DNA of 64,000 bases from Caprimulgus europaeus. Lineage: Eukaryota; Chordata; Aves; Caprimulgiformes; Caprimulgidae. Every line of letters starts with the position of its first letter. Position 1 is the stretch's first letter. This document shows, piece by piece, positions 25,701 to 37,700 of this stretch. Under the pieces are notes generated by a model. The model saw nothing but the letters and a program-made list of their open reading frames with translations. It did no database searches and was not told the origin of the DNA. The translations under genes and the position numbers were made by a program. The stretch lies in NCBI GenBank assembly GCA_907165065.1, contig OU015523.1, forward strand, positions 116,152,246 through 116,216,245, in the 5' to 3' direction.

Positions 25701-28700
25701 GGAAGAGAAAAACATTCAGAACCTCCCTTATGAATTTCCCAACATCCTTCTATCAGGAAGAAATACAGACAACAGAAGTAATTACAGAACCATAGAACCA
25801 TAGAATGGTTTGGGTTGGAAGGGACCTTTGAAGGTCATCTAGTCCAACCTCCCTAAAGTGAGCAGGGACATCTTCAACTACATCACGCTGCTTAGAGCCC
25901 ATCCAGCCTTACTTTGAATGTTTCCAGGGATGGGGCTTCTACCACCACTCTGGGCAACCTGGTCCAGTGTTTCACCACCCTCACTGTATTTTTTTTCCTT
26001 ACACCAAGTCTAAATCTACCTTCATTGAATTTAAAACCATTACCCCTTGTCCTATCGCTAGAGGCCCTGCTAAAAGTTTGTCTCCATCTTTCTTATAGGC
26101 TCCCTATACTGAAATAAGTACTGAAATAAGGTCTCCCCAGATCTTTCTCTTCTCCAGGCTGAACAATCCCAACTCTCTCAGCCCTTCTGCACAGGAGAGG
26201 TGTTCCATCCCTCTGATCATTTTTCTGGCCTCCTCTGGACTCGCTCCAGCAGGTCCATGTCTTTCCTTTACTGAAGATTCCAGAGCTGGACAGAGTACTG
26301 CAGGGGGTCTCACAAGAACAGAGTAGAGGGGCAGAATCACTTCCCTCAACCTGCTGGCCGCGCTTCTTGTGATGGAGCCCAAGATATTGTTGGCCTTCTA
26401 GGCTGCAAGCACACACTGCTGGCTCATGTCCAGCTTTTCATCCACCAGTACCCCCGAGTCCTTCTCCACAGGGCAAGGCAGAGATTGTTCTGCCCCTGAG
26501 AGTCTACAATACTGGCAGTTTCACAGGAATTTGGAACTATTCACTCATAGATTACCTACCTTTTCATTTGCCCAGGAGTATTAATTTCCACACAAAGGGT
26601 TTGATGTCCTTATGGATCAGAGGTACATGATCTGGACTTTAGTTTATAGAAACCAAGGAATTTCTCAAATAGAAAGTTAGAAAATAAACCTATTTAGGTT
26701 ATATAAAATGCTATAATTTTGTTAAATGAAGGGATAGATTTCCATATGTAGACCACTGAGGGACATTAGCTTTGAATCAAAGTAGATTTTTAAACCTTAG
26801 AAGAGTTAGTGGACTCATGTTGTAAGAAGTTAGGTAGGTAATTTACATAAAATATACGAGAGCCTTGCAGTACCAGAAGGAATCTCTTGTGCTCCAGTTT
26901 TACCTTGAAGCTATTGATTTCAGTTTAGGAACAGGTGTCACTGCCTGCAACAGACTTTCAAAGTTTTGCTTTCTTTACAGTACTTTTTATTTACCTCAGC
27001 CCATTCTGTGGAACCCAATAATCCAAATTCTTCTGCATCCCAGCTGGCAAAAATAATAGTTCGCTTAGGTCTCCAACCTGCAACCACATAGCTAAACTTG
27101 AAAATTCAACTTAAAGTTAGAAAGTCTAGTCAAAGATCACCACAAGTTAATTGAAATAATTTTAAAGAAATAGCGCTTAATTGATATAGGAGTGAAAAAA
27201 ATCCTCTCTAAACTCCTTAGAGAAGCATATTATTGCAGAGATATTTCTTCTTAATGCAATATTTTCATTCCACACAACTAAGAGGGTACTATTACACTGA
27301 TGAGAGTTGTGAAGGAATAAATTCAGCCTACATGCAGCTGCACATGCACCTCTTCAATGAATTTGCATCCATCATAATGAGAAATACAACTTTCTGTAGA
27401 GGTGAAAAGTTAAATTAACACAACTGCTTATGGGAACATTCGACATAGTTCCTCAAAGCTGTTGTTTTCCATATCTGTCATTTTATGCCTGTAGTTAGTA
27501 AATTACCTTCCATCTTCATTTTACCAAAACTCCGTACAACCTCTTGCAGAACAGCTGCACCCGTAGTTGGATCAATACCACCAAATACCCAAGAGTCTCT
27601 ATGTCCACCTAAAATAATATATCTGTCTGGAAACAAACATACAATATCAAATCTTAATTAAAAATGCATTGAGGTTACCTGTATTTCTTTTGATTGCATC
27701 CCTACTTGTGTCAAACAAAATATGAAGTTTAATATGAGTGCTACAAATTTATTTTTAAGGTAATCTGCAAACATTCACTTTCACTACTGAAGTATATATA
27801 TAAATGATGATAAAAATATTTTATACATATTTTTCCACTTAAAAGTCTTTCATGTATATGGCCTGCTACTAAGTATCAACAATAGCGTGTTGAGGTCCCA
27901 AATCATCATTTTCTGTACTTTGCATCATGGTAATTTTTGCAAAGGCAAAATATATGACTGATGTAAGGGGAAACCTACTGTAAAATGGCAGGCATTATAA
28001 AAAAATTCTCTGACATCTGTCATTCTAGCATTCTCACTCAAATATATTCTTGGGAATGCCAATGAAAAACAGTGTGATGGGAGGGACAGGACAACTATTA
28101 AAGGTTTTGCTGGTTCTGTATTATCTGGCTATCTAAAAAACTTCATGATCTTTGCAACATGAGAATAATTTCACCAAAGACAAAATAAAGAAGGAATTAA
28201 AATCCTCAAACTTCCAGTGCTCACCTGGTTCCACAGCTCCTCTGAGGATGCCAATAACATTGTATATTCGTGTTATTTTATTGTTTGTATGAACATGCAT
28301 TCTGACTTTTCTGAAATGAAAAACAGTATGGGGTAATCATCTCTGACTGAAAAGGCAATAAAAAGTCAGTTGAACAGCCTGTAAGCCAGAAAGTTTGAGC
28401 TTCTTTTCTGCTTTGTGTGTTCAGCACCAATCTAACCTGTCATGCTGTGTCATTGTCCCATTTTTTTTTTCAGGCTAACCTGATGAGAGAAAGATGCCTT
28501 AGAAATAACCCTATGAAGTAGGCCAATCTATAAACTTTCAACCATTTACAGAATTTATTGAATTGTTATTTATGGGAGTCAGTCAGATAATAGTGTATTA
28601 GAGGAGTAAACTGAAAAGTATATACAGTAATTGAAAATATATTTACATTTTGATCAAAATTATAATTGTGGATATTACATATTTTTACAAAGTATACACT

Positions 28701-31700
28701 TTGGTTTTCTAGCACAATTCCATGTAACAAGATAAAACTTGGAGAGAAGGTAGTTAGAAATATTTATCTAGGAATAAATTCAAATCTCTGTTCAGGACAG
28801 CAGATTTAAGCGATCAAGATTGGCCAACCCTCTACCACTCCCCACCCAGTAAAATCAGCTTGTGAAATTTTATAAAAAGGAGGGAAACTAGGGTATTAGG
28901 AGAGCTAAAAAATTGTAGCATTCAGCCCTTCTTAACCTATAGAAGAAACAAAGCATCAAACAATGCTTTTTTTTGTGTCTGGCAAAACCCCAAGAGTTTA
29001 ACATTTGAAGTTATCTTTTCAGCAGCAGATCTGCATAGCTGTCAGAATCAAAACCTACTTCAGGATAGCTACTGGATCTTTGCCCAGAAAATAACTAACA
29101 CCAGTGCCTTGAGCATGCACATACTTGCACGCTTTTCATGTGCAAGTGACTTTCTACCTACCCTCAAAAGTTCATACCCTTTCTACTTACCCTCAAAAGG
29201 TTCGTTTTGATATAGAGATACTCTGAGAGAGAAGTATATGTAGGATTAGCACTTATTTACAAAAACTGCATCCCTATCAAGTATGAAGATATTAAAAAGT
29301 GTATTCAAAAATATTTCCCATGTGTATGTTTTGTGGATGAATTATAGTTTATTTTCTCACTTTTGCTCTTGAAGGCATTCCAAACAGGACCTTAATTATG
29401 TCAGATATGCTTTCTTACTCATTTTCCTACTTTATTAATTTTCAGCTAGTGTTGAAGTAGAATAGAAAAGAATAATAATCATTGAAGTTGTAACAAAATT
29501 ATATACTCAGACACACTCTTGTTTTACAGGAGGTGGAGCAATGATAGCGATACATCATTTTTACTCACTGTTCATTGCTGTTTGCTACCAGTTCTCATAG
29601 CATAAAAACTGATGTAAACTGAAACTATTTTTATGTGACATATTCCTATAGAAAAGTGATCTTTAGCTTTATCTATTGCAGTTTATCAGCTATATACAAG
29701 CAGGAATGATATGACAGTCCCTCACAGCTAGTCGAATCCCCGACTGGCAAATGCAACTCTTACATTGTTTGGTCTGCTAGAGAGTGACTCCATTAGTGCT
29801 GGAGACCTGGACAGTTGTGTTTCTCTGTTAGGGCTGAAAAAATGTAAACTGCAAACATATTATTGCTAATTCAACTGGTCAAAGGCCAGTTCCTCACAAG
29901 CAAAGTAGTAAGATATATGTGCTTTGGGTTCTTCTGTTCTGTTATTGTTCAGGGCTTTCCACCATGGGGCCCACTAGCTCTGGGGAACAGTTGATGGACT
30001 CCAAAATAATCTCCACACTTCACGGCTCTAAGTTCACAGAAACCCTAGGAGGCTTCCAAGGGACAAGGGAAAAATGCACAGAAGAGAACTACTGGATTGT
30101 CAGTGCTTTCCCATTGGACCACTACATGCTGGCAGACCTATTGTCCCCTTGGTCATCAGAAACAAGAAAGAAAGACCAGAGCTTGAAGTGAGGATGAAGT
30201 TTAGGGTTAATTCCACAGTATCAAAAAATGTCAATTTATGGCTAAATAACCATTTTTTAAAAGGATCAGTGAAACAATCTCTGAACCTTAAAGTAAAGAT
30301 TAAAGTTAGAATGACAGGGCTGAACTTATACCCTCTGAATCTGTCTGTCCATTGATAGTGGGGACATTGAGCAAAACCATACTTTTGATAATTTATTTGC
30401 ACACTCTGATAGTTATCACCAAGTATTGCCCACTCAGAAGGAAGTATGTTTCTCCAGAGTATCTCTAGATGTATTGTCTCACAGTCTTTCTCTTGCTGAG
30501 ATTTTTTTTTTATTTGCAATATTTTATAAATATAAATTTTTTATATAGTATTAAAACAGACCTTGTAGAAGAGTTGTCTGCAAATCCTGGCCCTATGTTA
30601 TAAGACACATTAAGACCTCCCTTCCAGCTGCTGTCTGGAGCTCCAGGTCCTCCCATTGCACTGTTAAGTGAAAACCAAGACAAATGTAGTTGACCAGTAG
30701 GCTAAAACCTTGAATTCCCTTAATGATTACTGCACCTAAAACAAGGTGGATTTACAAAATTCTTAAAAACATGATACCAGAAACAGATTGCTTTAAATTT
30801 TCTACATTTTCTGAAGCACACACTATTACAAAAGAGCTATAAATACAAGTAACAGGATAGAATTTACCATCTTGCTATAAAAAATTTTGCTGCAAATTTG
30901 TGAATACTGACTTCTGGTGAGGAGGACTGATGGATACTCACCGTAATAATACTTCTGCATCATGATATCCAATGGGATGAACTGGGATTTTGGGAATCCC
31001 TACACCTTCATTAACTTTATACCTGAAAGTGTACTCTGAGAAACCAGAACAAAATGTCAAGTTTATAGTGTTCTTAGCAACTTTCACCAAACTGGAAATA
31101 CTTTTGAACCGTGCAGCGACACAGTAGCCACAAGCATGCATCATTTCTTAAATTCTTACATAATTTGTTAGATATTGCTTCTGGGAAACCAAAATTTAAT
31201 AACAGAGCCATAAACTCATAGTGCAACTGCACAACTGCATAAGAGAAGTCCCCACATTTGATGCAAGGTTAGATTTGCTGTCCATCTGTATTACTACATC
31301 TCAAAGCTGACTGTGGGATAAACAACCTGGTGTGTGAGGTGAAAATAGCCCCTGTGCAGCCTGTTGACAAGCTGCAGAAGACATCCACAGACACATTTAC
31401 CTATGTCAAAGATAGTCAATGTTTCTCTGATGGGTCAGGCACACAAAATTTATTTATTTATTTATTTATTTATTTATTTCAGGGTGGTGTTGGTTTATGT
31501 TCCAAACAATGATCACACAAGCCAGTGAGATTTGCAGAAGCACCCCTGTGTTCCCATCCTATCAGCAGATAGTACTGGTAGGCAGTTTAGTTCAGACTGA
31601 GTTCTGGATGTCTACAAGGACAAAATAAGCACATAGTGCCAAGTTTTAAAAGACTCGAGGCTACTATTATTTTTAATACAGAAATTTTACTCCCTCTAAA

Positions 31701-34700
31701 AAGGATTTTAAATTGTTTGTTTGCTTGAAATTTAGGATCAGCAAGGAAACATACCTCCAAGCAAAAGTATTACTCCTCTTTGATGGTAGACTATAATCTA
31801 GTTTAAACTGGTCCTCTTGAAAAACACGGATATTTAAAAATGGCTATAAATTCTCAGTCATTTTCTACTACTTCACAGTGTGTAAACCTACAGATTCTGC
31901 TTTTCTAAGAGCTACAAAGCTGGGATCATACAAAGACATTTTCTTAAAAACTTAGTTTCCCTGTCTAATGCAATAGCAACCAGATGAAATGACATACAAG
32001 GAGAATTTAGTCTGCAATAAGGAAATTAACTACTGCTAAAAATTTAAAGCAGTTTTTATTTTGCATCTGTACTGAAAATAGATGAATCTCTAGTGCCACA
32101 GTAACTTCCAGCATCAGTTTATAAAGTACATGATGGCCCAGGGTACAGATCTTTCACTCACCTTTTGCAGGATAACCAGGTGTTAGAGGGTCCCCAGCTC
32201 CATCCAGGTTTAACACATTCCCACGCTGGGCTCCTCCACCTGGAAGGTTCCAGCCATTTGGATAGGGATCTACTCCTGGGGCACAGTAGTCAGCAGGGTC
32301 TGAATAAAGTATGATCCCTTGGGCTCCTGCTAATACGGCATTTTTAACCTGTGAAAATATCTGCTTTAAGAAATGTTTGTTTGTTTGTTTTTTAATGCAG
32401 TAATAAATCTCAGTGTTGCAATTTACTTTCATGGGGACATAACTTTAGAAGTTGTATATGTGGAAGAGTTACAATGATGACAGACTCAGCAGAAGAACAA
32501 AACAGTGAAATACAGCATGCTCATTATTTGTGTCACACCTTTAGTGATAGCTCAAGGCTATGAAATGAAGCACAGGACATTAAACTGAGGCACAAAACCT
32601 GACCACTGTCCCCACTATCACCAATTTTGTCAAACTTGTCTAAAGTCTGAGAGTTAGTTATTCAGTCTCTGTGGATCAGATTCCTTGTCAAATACTTACT
32701 TCTTCAAAATACCGCAGTTCTATGGATGACAAGTATTAAAAGCCTTGGCTTGACTACTCAGTTCCCTAAACCAATTGCTTCCAAGAGCTGCCTTAGGAGT
32801 TTGCAGTCATCTCAGTCTCAGAAGATTAGTACATTCATCTGGTTTTATTGTTTTGGAAGTTATTCTCACAATGCAGTCACAATGGATACATTGCAGGCTT
32901 CCTTCTGCTCACATGTTCCAACTTACAGCCCTGGTAACTCCCACTGGCTCTACTGGTCAGTGTCTGACCCACAGAGGAAAAAATAAAACACAACCCTTAC
33001 TTTGTTTCCTCTGAAGATCTTCCCATATCTGGCAATGACAATCTTTCCTGTACAGTTAATTCCCATTTCACGCTCCAGTTTAAAAAAATCTTCAGTGCGA
33101 CCATAATTCACATATACCAGATCTGCCTGCACAGAAAAGAAAAGCAGTTTCATGGCAACTGATCCTTCAACAAACAAAATATCTATTTTGAGAAATACAC
33201 AGTTTTATTCACTGACTATTTATAGGGGATTTTTTTTGCATTTCTACAAATAAGAACCAGTGCCCATAAAAACAAAAGATTTACATAGCATTATATAGGA
33301 AGCCTTGTCTCAAACTCTTGACCTTTCTATATAATTCTGCACTTAACAGCAGCCCTATAAACTGAGGTTGGAATCTAAACCAGTATATCTCGCTAAACTG
33401 TCAAACCTCTGTGGCTATGAACAAATAGTGGTATCCCTTGTATACACAAACACTTGTTATTATATTATTTCATTCATCTATGCAATGCAATGTTCTCCCT
33501 GATTTATTTCTCCATAATGAATCATCAGATTAAATGAGGGACTTTTCTAGCCTTTGAAGACATTCACTTAATCCAAAATGTCTTCCAAATTGATTTATGT
33601 ATTGATATTTCTACTTAAGACTGAAACAGGTCCTCTCCATATGATTGAGTAATGTGGAGTAACCATAACAATAAAAGCTTTTCTCTTATTATGCAATTCA
33701 GACTTTGACAAAGCTTTTTTTTTCTAATAGAAGACTTCTAACCTTCACACAATAGCTGGCCTAGCTGTCCCTCTGTCCTCTTATACTAATGGTTAATTAA
33801 AACTACTGCAAGAAATATTTTGAGAGGTTGGAGCAATCTATCTCAGCAAGTATTTTGCAAAATATGACTTCAGCTAATAACACTCTTACATAACTTTTTT
33901 CTCACCTCTGGCACTCCTTGTGCTGAAAAGGCATTATACGGTGGCAGTATATCAGTAACACTTTCATACCCCTGTGGAGGTGGTTCAAACAATGATGTGT
34001 TGAAAATCTATCAATAAATAACAGAAGTCTTTGGTCAAACACTCTACCTCCAGGCTCAAATTTGTACACTAAGCTTGGTTATTGCAAATTATATCCTAGT
34101 TTCCATATAAACTATTAGCAAATAATACAATTCTAACTAATACTTGTAAGAGCAAACAAAAAACCAGGTAGGTATAAATAGCTGAATTTTTACAATGGAA
34201 TGGAGATATGAACAGAGAGAGATAGATCACTTGTCAGAAGATGCTCATCAGTCACTGCCCGAACCTAAGTGAAGAAGCAGTTGAAAATTGCCAAGAGGTG
34301 GTGTCAAGAAAAAGACACCTAGTTCATCCATGCCATCACAGGGGTTTTTTTGCAATTACTCCCACCTGTATTATTACTCTTCTCTTCACCTCTTTGCTAG
34401 TTACACTCCAGTTAAACATGCTGCCTTTTATCACTATCTGTTGTAACACTCATATTGCCTCAAGGTTCGTGTCCACTCTTTGTCACCTTGTGAGATTATA
34501 GCTGAGACTGTTACAGAGCTTCTGGAAGAATTTCTCCATTCATTCACCTCTAAGCTCAAGTCATCCCCAAGCACATATTCCTTAGTTTCTACCAGGGCTC
34601 TTCATCTCTCTCTATGTGCTATGATGCTTCTCTAGCAGTCCCATGTCCTCTCCTCAGTAAGGTTCCTTGTCAGATTTTACATCTACTTCTTTATTACCCT

Positions 34701-37700
34701 GGGTGTACAAAATGTAGAAGGTGACTATAGACCAACAGTTTATTATTACTTCCAAAACTAACTTAGGAGACAGCATAGGAAGCCAGTAGCATCAGGTTCA
34801 GAGCAAATGAAACGAGGCAGTATTTCATACAGCAGATACTATCTGTCTGGCATTCCTTACCTCAGTGTGTGGAAGCAAAAATTGTACAGAGTTTGGACAG
34901 CTCCTTGGAAGCGAGATTTAATGAGGGCCACTAGCTGCATAAATACTTGGAAAACAGGTCTAATGAGGATTCTTAAAGAGACTAATTGCATCATGCTCAG
35001 AGAACCCCTGAGCTGAAAACAGGTAGATGCTGTAAGAATTGCATGCCTTGTATGTATTTCTTTGCTCTTGAACTTCCCTGTGCATCCACTTAAAGGCTGT
35101 TTATGGAAACAGGATATTAGCCTAGATGTAACCTTAATCTGAACCAGTATGGGCATTCTTACACCTTATGGCTTATGGTGTTAATTGCAGCCTCTCCACA
35201 CATCTACTGCAGGAGGCACTGAGATTTCAGCTGCTCTGCTGTTCTACTGCACAGTCTGGAAAAATATTTCTAAATACAAGCTCCCTTTACACTGGATTTT
35301 TTCCCCTATTATAAACACATGCTAGGTTGAATACATGGGAAAGCAGAGGAAGAAACTGTTTCTTTAAAGAAGTCTTACATAAATGTAGTTTAATCATTAA
35401 AAAGATCACCTCATTCCCTTGATTATCAATTACTGAGATGTAGTTTGGCTGCTTTTCATTTGGGTACGAAAGAAGCACATCATAATGAACAAGTTCTGCT
35501 GAATCCAGTCCAAATTCTTTCCACTGGCCTTGAATTTGTTTGGCAAGAAGAAGATTCTGTTCAGTTCCTGCGAGATGAGGCAGCTTGGTAAATGAGCTAG
35601 AATAAAACAGAAAATCACTAGCAAGCAGCAAATGCACAACAATGAACTCGGTTCAGTGTGTACAAAGCTTATCTTCAAGCCACATGCATGGAAAGTAAGA
35701 TCTTATAGTTAAAGTCTGAGCTGTATAACATGATTGTTTATCAAAGTCTGCATCAGCATAAACACAAAATGTAGTCAGAGCAGAGGATCTTTCCTGAGGC
35801 CTTGAGATAAGTCAGCTGAACCTTTCTCTTTTCATAACAGAAATAACCACATCTGCACACAAGCAATGAAAATCAGTGTTAAAGGCATTCAGCGAGAGAA
35901 TATGAACAGTACGCAAGGAGCAGAAATAGATAAAGAAAAGCTACATATTCAGAAATAATAATTCCAAATAATTCTGGTGTCTGATGATGGGTTTGTACAT
36001 TGTTGACATAGTACGTACTAGTAAGTTTAACTTGAAAATCATTATGTCAAATTATCTGCACAGATTTGTTCTTTTTCTTTCTTAATCAGAAGCCTGAACA
36101 ATAAAAACCTTCTAAACAACAATTACATCCATATCAGGTATAACACAAAATGGTGACAAATAGTCAGAAATAATATCCAGCCCCTCTGGGCTACCCTGCA
36201 GAAATTTGTCTATAATTTGTTTCGCCCACTGAGCAAGTGTGTTATGGTGAATGCTGATCAGTCAGCCAGGTACTAAGCACCAGCTTTGAATTCCCAACAG
36301 GCTACTTGTTAATGGCTGCCCCACACATGTCAGATACCATCAATTACCATCAGCTAGTGGTACCAAATACCATGATCAGTACCACTTCATCCTGGCAGTT
36401 GAGACTATTTTCAACCTACATAACTTGTTCTTCAGTATGCACTTCCTCAGCTTCCAAATGAGAATGCTGTGGGAGATGATGTCCAAAGCATTGTTAAAGT
36501 CAAGGATGTCACAGCCACTGTAGACTCTCCACTGATACACACAGACAGTCATTTCCTCAGAGAAGACGATTGTCCTGAACAGGGTGATCATATAAACACA
36601 CAATAAAAATATGCTGACTGTTCCTAACTATCCTTGTCTACTTCATATGTTTGGAAACAGATTCCAGAAGGATGTTTGGTCACTGTTCCAGGGACTGAAG
36701 TGAAGCTGACCCACCCACAGTGGCCCCAGGTTGTCTTTTTTGCCTTACTTAAAGATGGGCACAACATCAGCCTTTTTCAGCCACCAAGGACCTCCTTCAA
36801 TCACCAGAACTTCTCACAGACAGGAGCTTTGCAATCATAGCATACAGGTCTTTCATGTGAATCCCACCTGGCCCCTGGATTTGAATGTATCTAGATTCTC
36901 CATGTAGACCACGACCTTCTGCTCTCTGCTGTTGTCTTTCCCTCTCTTTAAACTGTGCAGGTATGCACTGAGATTCAGTGCCTTTGCCAAAGCTTGTTTC
37001 CTGTCCTCTTCCTGCACTTTAATTCTCTAAATTATTTTAAGTACCTTTTGATTCCTTAAGTAGTCTAGTTTAAATAATACATATGCCATAAGGAAAAATA
37101 TACTGAACAATACTTGATGCCTTTTTTTTCAATTTTTCACTGCCAAACAGTTTCATCCTTTCCAGAGCTACAATTCAGTACTAAAGTCAAGGTGTTTGCA
37201 TTTTCTGGGACTCATGGTTTGTTTTCCCTACTTTATAAAACCAGATTTAGTAGTCTGAAAAACTAAGAATATGGATCAAAATTCTCAAGTTCACAATTTT
37301 AATGCTTTTGAAAAACTTTTTGGATAGTGTATTAATATAATTTTTCTGCAGTTCCTACTTTTTATTTGCATTTAGGAAAAAATAAAAACCAGTGTGAAGC
37401 ATTTGGTCCATCATCAAAGCAAACAGACAAACCAGATATCATTAATACCCTATGGTCAAGAAAGTTGAGCATAATTGCAGAGCTATTTCACGCTGTCATC
37501 AAGCTCTGTGTTGCCTAGACTCTCAAACATAATCTTCAGGAACTCTGCAATCTATTGAGAGCAGTAAATAAAAATAAGATAAGGCCTACAGAATTAAAAA
37601 GCTAATTGATTTTAGAAATGAAACCTTTTGGTTTTGATATTAATGTACAGAAATCAAATTTGACAGTAATCCTTTGATGTTTATGATGCAGCTGCTGACT

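Noticed and set aside
29150-29205. Short imperfect tandem duplication in NAALAD2 intron 8
   Set aside because: Small local duplications of this kind are common slippage products; also seen near 52100 and 58650.
29730-29750. tRNA B-box-like GTCGAATCCCC
   Set aside because: It lacks the GGTTC part, and no A box or cloverleaf could be built around it, so no tRNA or SINE is called.
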